Assembly (NCBI GenBank): GCA_003489085.1 | Contig: DNJM01000074.1 | Span: forward strand, 8,413 to 15,050 | Origin: Lachnospiraceae bacterium | GTDB taxonomy: Bacteria > Bacillota > Clostridia > Lachnospirales > Lachnospiraceae | DNA length: 6,638 nucleotides | Reading direction: 5' to 3' | In this document: in pieces, positions 1 to 5,791 of the stretch | How positions within the stretch are numbered: the stretch's first letter is position 1 | How the letters are laid out: each line of letters begins with the position of its first letter | Position numbers and translations under genes: made by a program | The notes under the pieces: model-generated | What the model was told of the DNA's origin: nothing | Databases searched by the model: none | What the model saw: only the letters and a program-made list of their open reading frames with translations

Positions 1-640
1 GCTGATACGGCTCGATCAGCTTCTGATCCGGCTGCACCACAATACTGAGAAAAATAACTGCAATCGGGATTATAATTACCAGCACGGTTGCAATGAAGCG
101 ATAATGCAGACCGCCCATATACAGAAGAACACAGAACAGTGCTGCGATGCAGATCGTATTGGAAAGATTCGGCTGCTTATGAATCAGATAAAGTGATGGA
201 GCAATCAGGGCAACAGCCTGCCAGAGTGTTTTATTCAACAGACCTTTGCACCTTTTAAACTCTTCTTCCCGCAGCATCAGAAACCTGGCAAAAAACAGGA
301 TCATTAATATTTTCGTCAGGTCAGAAGGCTGGAAGGTAGTGAATCCAAGATCCAGCCAGCGCTTTGCACCATTGACTTCCTTTCCGAAGAAACGTACGGC
401 AAGCAGAAGCAAAATATTGACGATATACATCAGCCAGTAAAACTTCAAAAGCCAGTTGTAGTCAATCAGCGAGAGCACCACCATCACTATCAGTCCCAGA
501 ACGATACCAAGGATCTGTTTTTGCTGGGAGGACTTCTGCGCACTGCCGACAGCCATAATTCCGATTACGGAGATGGCAAGCACCAGCACAATCAGATTGA
601 ATTTATAATCTTTCAAATGATAGTTTTTCGTAAACTTCAC
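1..640 (-). CDS. rodA: RodA, peptidoglycan glycosyltransferase of the SEDS family, 3' end outside the window
   Basis: RodA polymerises lipid II into glycan strands and pairs with PBP2 in the elongasome. The first 213 residues are visible and the frame is open through the left edge. The GTG start at 638-640 overlaps the minE TGA by four bases and has AGGAG seven bases upstream. The N-terminus (KFTKNYHLKDYKFN) is followed by several membrane helices, from about residues 15-32, 42-58, 66-83, 108-122, 139-153, 162-176 and 181-202. SEDS signatures are NGAKRWLDLG (90-99), QPSDLTK (104-110, usually QPSE) and KQPNLS (155-160, usually QPDLG). The extracellular loop with the essential aspartate lies in the missing half, so catalytic competence cannot be judged. 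RodA is preferred over FtsW because the gene shares an operon with PBP2 and mreCD; sequence alone would leave both open. Confidence 0.94.
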   Translation of the reverse strand, partial: MKFTKNYHLKDYKFNLIVLVLAISVIGIMAVGSAQKSSQQKQILGIVLGLIVMVVLSLIDYNWLLKFYWLMYIVNILLLLAVRFFGKEVNGAKRWLDLGFTTFQPSDLTKILMILFFARFLMLREEEFKRCKGLLNKTLWQAVALIAPSLYLIHKQPNLSNTICIAALFCVLLYMGGLHYRFIATVLVIIIPIAVIFLSIVVQPDQKLIEPYQ

Positions 641-849
641 AATTCTTCTCCTGTAATTCTGATATGTATGTGTGTATGGGTAACCTGAACTTCAAATTCC
701 TCTTTTGTAATTTCCAGATATTTCGATATTACATTGTACAATTCCTTTTCCATTTTTTCAAGAGATCCTGCCGTACAGCTGATCCGATCAGATACAAGAA
801 GCACCTTCAGGCGTTCTCTTGCAATTGGAACCGAAGCTCTTCTTTTCAT
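637..849 (-). CDS. minE: Cell division topological specificity factor MinE, short form
   Basis: MinE stimulates MinD ATPase activity and moves the MinCD zone, restricting inhibition to the poles. This copy has 70 residues against 88 in E. coli. The MinD-contact segment IARERLKVLLVSDR (9-22) is clear, followed by the dimerising domain: a helix SLEKMEKELYNVISKYLEI and the strand FEVQVTHTHIHIRI. The beginning, MKRRASVP, is basic and lacks the hydrophobic FF-type anchor helix of E. coli MinE. No earlier start is possible, because the frame upstream has no start codon before an in-frame TAA only eight codons back. The ATG (847-849) is 11 nt after minD and is preceded by a GGGAGGG site that uses the last base of the minD stop. 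The TGA stop overlaps the rodA GTG. Family assignment is sound; the short N-terminus is the odd point. Confidence 0.93.
   Translation of the reverse strand: MKRRASVPIARERLKVLLVSDRISCTAGSLEKMEKELYNVISKYLEITKEEFEVQVTHTHIHIRITGEEL
648..652 (-). promoter_or_regulatory. Ribosome binding site of rodA inside the end of minE
   Basis: AGGAG on the minus strand lies seven bases before the GTG at 638-640 and within the last codons of minE. It supports the GTG start and the 4-nt GTGA overlap, a common arrangement for translational coupling. Confidence 0.8.
662..678. repeat. Short alternating purine-pyrimidine tract inside minE
   Basis: Seventeen bases alternate perfectly between purine and pyrimidine (ATATGTATGTGTGTATG on the plus strand). 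On the coding strand they encode the alternating residues HTHIH of MinE (58-62). This is a weak, microsatellite-like stretch, noted because it coincides with the unusual histidine pattern. It may be nothing more than chance codon choice. Confidence 0.5.
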
Positions 850-854
850 CCCGT

Positions 855-861
855 CCCTCCC
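855..861 (-). promoter_or_regulatory. Ribosome binding site of minE, touching the minD stop
   Basis: GGGAGGG on the minus strand lies five bases before the minE ATG, and its first base is the final G of the minD TAG stop. It fixes the minE start at 849. The arrangement suggests that minE translation follows minD closely, which would keep the two proteins in proportion. Confidence 0.75.
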
Positions 862-1652
862 TAATTTTTCTTAAACAGGTGGGACAGTTTCGCAAAAAAA
901 CCATTTGCAGTATTCAGATCCAGAAACGGGACCTCCTCCCCTGCAATTCTCCGGCAGATATTCTGAAGTGCCTGTCCTGCCAGAGAATTCTCCCCGATAA
1001 CAGCATCTCCCTGGTTTGTTGCGATAACAACCTGCTCATCATCCGGAACAGCACCTAAAAGTGGAATGGCCAGGATCTCCGTGACGTCATCTATGGACAT
1101 CATATCACCCCGTTTTACCATATCGATCCGTATCCGATTGATCAGCAATTCGATCTTTTTCATTTTTCCGGCTTCCAGCAGCCCAATGATGCGATCTGCA
1201 TCCCGAATGGCGGATACTTCCGGTGTGGTAACCACAATCGCCCGGTCAGCTCCTGCGATAGCATTCTGAAATCCCTGTTCAATTCCTGCCGGACAGTCCA
1301 GAAGTACATAGTCATATTCATCCCTCAATTCAGAGGTCAGCTTCCTCATCTGCTCCGGTGATACGGCTGATTTATCTTTCGTCTGAGCTGAGGGGAGCAG
1401 ATATAGATTCTCATATCGCTTATCGCGAATCAATGCCTGCTTCAGTCTGCAGGTTCCCTCAATGACATCTACCAGATTATAGACAATCCGGTTTTCCAGA
1501 CCCATGACAACATCCAGATTCCGTAACCCTAAATCTGTATCGATCACAAGTACATGCTTTCCAAGTCCGGCCAGTCCGATTCCGATATTGGCCGTTGTGG
1601 TGGTTTTTCCAACGCCGCCTTTTCCTGATGTTACTACAATAATTTCACCCAT
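861..1652 (-). CDS. minD: Septum site-determining ATPase MinD
   Basis: A ParA/MinD-family ATPase that dimerises on the membrane with ATP, carries MinC there, and is released when MinE stimulates hydrolysis. The length of 263 residues is normal. The deviant Walker A motif is GKGGVGKTTTT with signature Lys11 and Lys16. The switch I region is DTDLGLRNLD (Asp38, Asp40), and Walker B is YVLLDCPAG with Asp119. TTPEVSAIRDADR near 142-154 is typical of MinD. The C-terminus GFFAKLSHLFKKN (251-263) is an amphipathic membrane-targeting helix, with Phe and Leu on one face and Lys on the other. All key residues are intact. The ATG at 1650-1652 has AAGGAGG (1659-1665) six bases upstream, 23 nt after minC. 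The stop TAG (861-863) runs into the minE ribosome binding site. Confidence 0.98.
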   Translation of the reverse strand: MGEIIVVTSGKGGVGKTTTTANIGIGLAGLGKHVLVIDTDLGLRNLDVVMGLENRIVYNLVDVIEGTCRLKQALIRDKRYENLYLLPSAQTKDKSAVSPEQMRKLTSELRDEYDYVLLDCPAGIEQGFQNAIAGADRAIVVTTPEVSAIRDADRIIGLLEAGKMKKIELLINRIRIDMVKRGDMMSIDDVTEILAIPLLGAVPDDEQVVIATNQGDAVIGENSLAGQALQNICRRIAGEEVPFLDLNTANGFFAKLSHLFKKN

Positions 1653-1675
1653 CCTGTTCCTCCTTGCCGTCTGTC

Positions 1676-2323
1676 CTAATCCGTTAATGGGTTGAGTGTA
1701 ATTCTGCTGCCATTTAAAACAGCAATCTTAGGACACACTATAAGATTTTCGTCCGCTTCTTCCTCATAGCGGAAATTTCGTTTGACACCGGCTATCTTTA
1801 AACTTTTCGGCATCATCACAAGACCAGCTATATAGGCCTCATCATCTCCTGCAATTCCGGCATGGAGGCTTCCCTCCACCTGTCCCAGAACTACGATACT
1901 TCCTCTAGCTGCAACCCTTGCACCGTATTCTACATTTCCCAGAATCACGACGCTGGATTCAGATTCCAGTATCTGACGTTTCTTCAGTGTTCCTTTGTAA
2001 AACTGTCCGTCTCTTTTGGCAAGATCCGTAATGCTTTTATCAATTACGCAGCGGTAAGCTGCATCAGTATATTCACTGTCTTCCAGAATACAGACGATAT
2101 TCAGTCCGGCTGCATCTGAAATTACCTCTATCAGTTCTTCCTCCTGTGTATCGCTTAAGATCCGTCCTTCAAACCGGACGGCCATCTTTGCTTCCCTGAA
2201 AAATCTGGCAGCTGCGGTGAATTTTTCCCGCACCTCTTCCTTCAGCTCCGTAAACGGAATTTCCGGATTCAGCTGAAGAAGTACACCGTGTCTGCTGCCT
2301 TTGATGATCACGGAGGATTTCAT
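1676..2323 (-). CDS. minC: Septum site-determining protein MinC, FtsZ assembly inhibitor
   Basis: MinC is recruited to the membrane by MinD and antagonises FtsZ polymers, preventing rings at the poles. The 215 residues form the usual two domains. The N-terminal FtsZ-inhibiting domain (about 1-95) includes SVIIKGSRHGVLLQL with the conserved glycine, and FEGRILSDTQEEELIEVI. The C-terminal beta-helix (about 107-208) includes SSVVILGNVEYGARVAARGS, IVVLGQVEGSLHAGIAGD and AYIAGLVMMPKSLKIAG. The RSGQ motif at the mouth of this domain, important for MinD contact in E. coli, reads KKRQ here (114-117). The ATG at 2321-2323 has a very strong AAAGGAGG (2332-2339) eight bases upstream, and the gene follows the PBP2 stop by 20 nt. 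This strong site suggests independent, efficient initiation. The stop is TAG at 1676-1678. Confidence 0.96.
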   Translation of the reverse strand: MKSSVIIKGSRHGVLLQLNPEIPFTELKEEVREKFTAAARFFREAKMAVRFEGRILSDTQEEELIEVISDAAGLNIVCILEDSEYTDAAYRCVIDKSITDLAKRDGQFYKGTLKKRQILESESSVVILGNVEYGARVAARGSIVVLGQVEGSLHAGIAGDDEAYIAGLVMMPKSLKIAGVKRNFRYEEEADENLIVCPKIAVLNGSRITLNPLTD

Positions 2324-2343
2324 AATTGTAGCCTCCTTTGAAT

Positions 2344-5253
2344 TTAATCTCCTGCAATCGCAGTTCCAAGCTCGGATGCCTGTCCATGTATCAATTCTGA
2401 AGCATCCTGCAGGTTATAATAATAGGCTGTGACATCACGGCCGATCTCAGCTGCATAAGAGGAGCTGAAACCATTTGCAATCCGGACAGCCAGAGCGATT
2501 TCCGGATTTTCCACCGGTGCATATCCTACGAACAAGGCATGATCGCCATGTGTTTTGCTCTGCTGTGCGGTACCGGTTTTTCCCGCCATTTCAAAATCCA
2601 GCGAGCGTAATTTTGAAAAAGTAGAGGAATTCCGTATCATGGATGCCATACCATTCTGTACCAGATCCCATGTGGTTCCGGATACATTCGTAATCTGTCT
2701 CGTAAGATTTTTTGTATAATCCTCAATCAGGTTTCCATCCGTATCCTGCAGCTTATCGAGAACGGTAAGCTGATATACATTTCCCCGGTTCGCCACTGCC
2801 ATCACATATCTTGCCAGCTGGCTGACCGTATAGTTGTTGGTACCCTGTCCAATGGCAGATCGAACGGAATCCGTATCGGAGATGCGCGGAGACGACTCCG
2901 GTATCTCAATGCCCGAATTTTCTCCCAGGCCGAAGCTTTCCGCGTAGATCCGCAGCTTTTCGATTCCGGCATCACTGGAATAGTTCTCTTCTGTCTCACC
3001 GGTTTCTTCGTTTGCTGCATTTGTTACACCAAGGCGATATCCGACTTCATAGAAGAAATCGTTGCAGGACTCACTGATCGCTCTTACAACATTCAGAGAG
3101 CCATGTGCACTTGGATAGATCCAGCACTTCGGATTCGGAAATACATTCTTATAAACGCCGCTGCAGGAAAGACGGGTTTCACCATCGATGACACCTTCTG
3201 TCAGCCCGGCGACAGAAGATACCATCTTAAAGGTAGATCCGGGTGCTGTTCTCTCCTGGGTCGCCTTATTATAAAATGGTCTGGAATTGCTGGTCTGCAG
3301 CAAATAGTAATAAGAAGTATCCATGGTATTTGCCAGACGATTATTGTCATACCCGGGATAAGACACACAGGCCAGCACATTACCCGTATTTACATCCGTA
3401 ATGACAACGGATCCGGTACATGGTTCCAGTCCCAGCATTCCCGGTGTCAGCTCCAATGTCTGAATCTTTGCACGAATGAAATCATATGCACTTCCGCCGG
3501 CTGCCAGGTTCGCCTGCGCCGCCTCATCTGCTGCCAGCACCCCCTGTTCAAATAAAGCCAGACAGAGCTGATTACCGGAGATCAGTCCGTTTTTAATCAT
3601 ATAACAATAAATCAGCTTGGAAAATCCATCATCCGTTTTCAGCTTATCTGACAGGTAATTTAATATTCCCTGATAAACTTCGTTGGCATCGGAATAATTT
3701 CCACTTCCGGACATATACTCCTGTAAACGGGATGTGTCGATCCAATTCTGTGCAATCGCATAGTTCAGATACGTATACAGATTAATGCTTTCATCCTTTA
3801 TCCATGCCTGATAGGTCGTATCATTGGTATCGATCTTATCCGTCTGAAGTATCCCGGTATTGGAAGTCAACAGCTCCGAAGCGATATAATTCATATAAGC
3901 CTGCATTTCCTTTGTGCCCAGATCCTTATATGCCGGTGCCTGTGGATTGGACAGCTGTGCCATCACTTCCGCCAGCATGGCTTCCTGCCTTGCCGAAAAC
4001 TGCGCATACATCGCCTGTTCATTTGCCTGTGCATCCGCATTGGCAAAATGTTCCATGTCCAACACACCATTGTCAATCAATGCAAAGTATACATCATCAA
4101 TCGGAATGATGACATTCTTGGAATCTCCCTCGGGATCCGGGGTATAATTCATCACATTCTGAATCTTGGTAAGCAGAATACCTGCCAGCTTCTCCTCAAT
4201 AATGTGATAAGCCGCAATCGACAGATCCTTATCAATGGTCAGATACAGATCATTACCAGCGCTGGAGGACTTCTCTTTCTGAGACTCCACGACTTTTCCG
4301 ACATTGTCTACATAGACAATTTCCTTGCCTTTGCTTCCCTGCAGATACTGATCCATCGTCTGTTCAATACCGGCCTTGCCGACTACGTCAGTCAGTGAAT
4401 AGTCTGTTCCTTCCACATCTTTCAGCGATTTGTATTCTTCCTGTGAAATTTTTCCGGTGTACCCGATCAATGGTGCAAAATAGACCCCGTCCGGATACGT
4501 CCGAAGGGAATCTTCTGCCACATCAATTCCATAAAGTGTATCTTTATGCTCCTCAATGGCAGCCACCGTCTTCGTATTCACATCGGAAGCAATCGTCACC
4601 GGTATGTATTTCTGATAGCTGTTCAGATTCATGGCATACCTTACGGTCACCAGTTTCAGAACCAGTGTTTTATCCATCGTACTCTGATCAATTCCATAAC
4701 CAATGGTATCATCCTCGCACAGGTAGTCGATGATCTCCTGGGGAGATGCACCAGACTGCTCCGCAGACAGTTCATCAATCGTCCGCTTTCCGAATACATC
4801 CGCTATAAACCGTTGTCTTGTGGTGCCTTCTGCCGCTCGATAGGCATATTCTCCCTCTGTATTTATCACTATACCAAAATCCTCGACCACAGAGTTTCCA
4901 TTCTCTTCTACAATCTCTATGACTTTGGTAATAGTTTCATTAATCACCTGATTCTTTTCCGCTCTGGTATCGGCATCAAAAGAGCCATCATCTTCGATGG
5001 TAACCGAATAGGCAAGCTTATTATCTGCCAGAACCTTTCCATTGCGGTCATAAATCTTTCCCCGTGTTCCCTTCAGCTCCTTTGTCTTCTGGATCAGCAG
5101 CTTATAATCCTCCAGATAGTTCTGACCATTTACGATCTGCAGATCAAACACACGGTAGACCAAAATGGAAAACAGCAGACAAAATGCAACGATAACAACG
5201 CATAATCTGGATTCTATGATTCTCTTCAGTGTACTTTTGATGCGATTAAACAA
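2344..5253 (-). CDS. mrdA: Penicillin-binding protein 2, elongasome DD-transpeptidase, with a large internal insertion
   Basis: Class B penicillin-binding protein that crosslinks peptidoglycan outside the membrane, working with RodA. Numbering is from the TTG at 5251-5253 (969 residues). One N-terminal membrane anchor lies at about 17-33 (LCVVIVAFCLLFSILVY), then the pedestal/dimerisation domain opening with RGKIYDRNGKVLA (64-76). The transpeptidase domain carries all three catalytic motifs: STFK (Ser673, Lys676), SCN (729-731) and KTGT (892-895). There are no PASTA repeats. Between EEKLAGIL and EPCTGSVVITDVNTG lies an extra helical block of about 250 residues, which explains the length; usual PBP2 proteins have about 600-720. 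Cys697, Cys710, His717 and Cys730 may bind zinc. Start choice: a longer frame opens with TTG at 5302-5304 but lacks a ribosome binding site, whereas TTG5253 has AAAGGAG 11 bases upstream and overlaps the mreD end by 8 nt. GTG at 5263-5265 is too close to that site. The function is certain; the start is probable. Confidence 0.96.
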   Translation of the reverse strand: MFNRIKSTLKRIIESRLCVVIVAFCLLFSILVYRVFDLQIVNGQNYLEDYKLLIQKTKELKGTRGKIYDRNGKVLADNKLAYSVTIEDDGSFDADTRAEKNQVINETITKVIEIVEENGNSVVEDFGIVINTEGEYAYRAAEGTTRQRFIADVFGKRTIDELSAEQSGASPQEIIDYLCEDDTIGYGIDQSTMDKTLVLKLVTVRYAMNLNSYQKYIPVTIASDVNTKTVAAIEEHKDTLYGIDVAEDSLRTYPDGVYFAPLIGYTGKISQEEYKSLKDVEGTDYSLTDVVGKAGIEQTMDQYLQGSKGKEIVYVDNVGKVVESQKEKSSSAGNDLYLTIDKDLSIAAYHIIEEKLAGILLTKIQNVMNYTPDPEGDSKNVIIPIDDVYFALIDNGVLDMEHFANADAQANEQAMYAQFSARQEAMLAEVMAQLSNPQAPAYKDLGTKEMQAYMNYIASELLTSNTGILQTDKIDTNDTTYQAWIKDESINLYTYLNYAIAQNWIDTSRLQEYMSGSGNYSDANEVYQGILNYLSDKLKTDDGFSKLIYCYMIKNGLISGNQLCLALFEQGVLAADEAAQANLAAGGSAYDFIRAKIQTLELTPGMLGLEPCTGSVVITDVNTGNVLACVSYPGYDNNRLANTMDTSYYYLLQTSNSRPFYNKATQERTAPGSTFKMVSSVAGLTEGVIDGETRLSCSGVYKNVFPNPKCWIYPSAHGSLNVVRAISESCNDFFYEVGYRLGVTNAANEETGETEENYSSDAGIEKLRIYAESFGLGENSGIEIPESSPRISDTDSVRSAIGQGTNNYTVSQLARYVMAVANRGNVYQLTVLDKLQDTDGNLIEDYTKNLTRQITNVSGTTWDLVQNGMASMIRNSSTFSKLRSLDFEMAGKTGTAQQSKTHGDHALFVGYAPVENPEIALAVRIANGFSSSYAAEIGRDVTAYYYNLQDASELIHGQASELGTAIAGD
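3064..3165 (-). other. Candidate zinc-binding residues beside the PBP2 active site
   Basis: Codons for Cys697 (3163-3165), Cys710, His717 and Cys730 (3064-3066) give the spacing C-x12-C-x6-H-x12-C. The last Cys is the middle residue of the SCN catalytic motif, and the first is 24 residues after the catalytic serine. From memory, Acinetobacter PBP2 has a zinc site made of Asp, Asp, His and Cys at nearly the same spacing, and zinc-binding PBPs are described in Clostridioides difficile. Zinc binding here is inferred from position only. Confidence 0.6.
3427..4173 (-). other. Insertion of about 250 residues at the beginning of the PBP2 transpeptidase domain
   Basis: In ordinary PBP2 proteins the strand ending in LTIDxxLQ and its helix are followed almost at once by the GAVVVMDPxTGEVLA-type strand. 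Here the equivalents (LYLTIDKDLSIAAYHIIEEK and GSVVITDVNTGNVLACVSYP) are separated by roughly residues 361-609 of the 969-residue protein. The block looks helical: it is rich in Ala, Gln, Met, Leu and Tyr, with stretches such as ANEQAMYAQFSARQEAMLAE and repeated tyrosine-containing helices (YLNYAIAQN, ILNYLSDKL, LIYCYMI). It has no hydrophobic run long enough to cross a membrane and no recognised catalytic motif. The frame and codon use continue smoothly, so it is part of the gene and not an intruding element. I do not know its function. Confidence 0.75.
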
Positions 5254-5770
5254 ATTTATTTGCACTCCTTTTTTCTTCGTCCTCCAGTCGGCGGTTGACT
5301 GCAAGAATCAACGGATAGACCGCCAGAGTTACAACAATAGTGTAGACGAGCTCCGGAAAAATAATATGGTTCAGATAGTATTTGAAATCAAACTTGCTTC
5401 GCATCATATAAAATGCGATGTAGTTTATCAGTCCGTACAGCAGCTCACTGCCGAAAATCAGTCCGATCGGCAGGCGGATGTCCTCCTCAAAAAACAACCG
5501 TTTGAAAAAGCCATTGGCATAACCGATCAGCAGATAAATCAAAGCGTAAAACCCGATTATCTGACCGATACCATAAAAAATATCCATCAGAAGGCCCGAG
5601 AAAAATCCGACCAGCATTCCTTCCTTTTTTCCCCTCATAAATCCAAAGGAAGAAGTCAGGATGATCATCAGATTCGGTGCGATCGAAGCAAACTCCAGCT
5701 TCTGGAATACAGTGGACTGCAGCAGAAAGAATGCAATGATAAAAAGTGCTGTTATGACTTTACGTTTCAT
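5246..5770 (-). CDS. mreD: Rod shape-determining membrane protein MreD
   Basis: A 174-residue, very hydrophobic protein of normal MreD length. It is an integral membrane partner of MreC in the elongasome. About five or six membrane segments can be picked out, roughly at residues 5-22, 32-46, 52-66, 70-87, 99-122 and 137-157. Family-like features are APNLMIILTSSFGF after the first helix and GFFSGLLMDIFYG near residue 55-67. A charged tail (NRRLEDEEKRSANKF) ends the protein. The ATG start at 5768-5770 has AAGGA at 5778-5782, seven bases away, and follows the mreC stop by 21 nt. The last codons contain the ribosome binding site and start of the PBP2 gene, so the two genes are probably translationally coupled. 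Sequence conservation in MreD is low; the call rests on hydrophobicity, length, these motifs and position. Confidence 0.93.
   Translation of the reverse strand: MKRKVITALFIIAFFLLQSTVFQKLEFASIAPNLMIILTSSFGFMRGKKEGMLVGFFSGLLMDIFYGIGQIIGFYALIYLLIGYANGFFKRLFFEEDIRLPIGLIFGSELLYGLINYIAFYMMRSKFDFKYYLNHIIFPELVYTIVVTLAVYPLILAVNRRLEDEEKRSANKFV
5265..5271 (-). promoter_or_regulatory. Ribosome binding site that decides the PBP2 start
   Basis: AAAGGAG on the minus strand inside the last codons of mreD, 11 bases before TTG at 5251-5253. It is the only good Shine-Dalgarno match near any possible PBP2 start. It overlaps the candidate GTG at 5263-5265 and therefore cannot serve it. The spacing is slightly long, and with a TTG codon this suggests modest initiation, perhaps helped by ribosomes terminating on mreD. 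Confidence 0.65.
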
Positions 5771-5791
5771 AGCTTTTTCCTTCTTCCCTTA

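Noticed and set aside
1..640. FtsW or SpoVE in place of RodA
   Set aside because: The SEDS signatures fit all three, but the shared operon with mreCD and PBP2 points to RodA. The alternative cannot be fully excluded from half a protein.
2324..2343. Possible promoter or terminator between PBP2 and minC
   Set aside because: Only 20 bases, fully taken up by the minC ribosome binding site and spacer; no inverted repeat with a T run and no -35/-10 pair.
3103..3555. Plus-strand open frame of 150 codons opposite the PBP2 catalytic region
   Set aside because: Antisense shadow of the SxxK and SCN region; no start signal.
3427..4173. PBP2 insertion as a mobile element, intein or intron
   Set aside because: No terminal repeats, no intein splice residues or group II/I features, and the reading frame and codon use are continuous with the rest of the gene.
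4546..5205. Long plus-strand open frame (219 codons) opposite PBP2
   Set aside because: It lies wholly antisense to a certain gene, has no ribosome binding site, and its translation has no recognisable domain; it is a by-product of codon use on the other strand.
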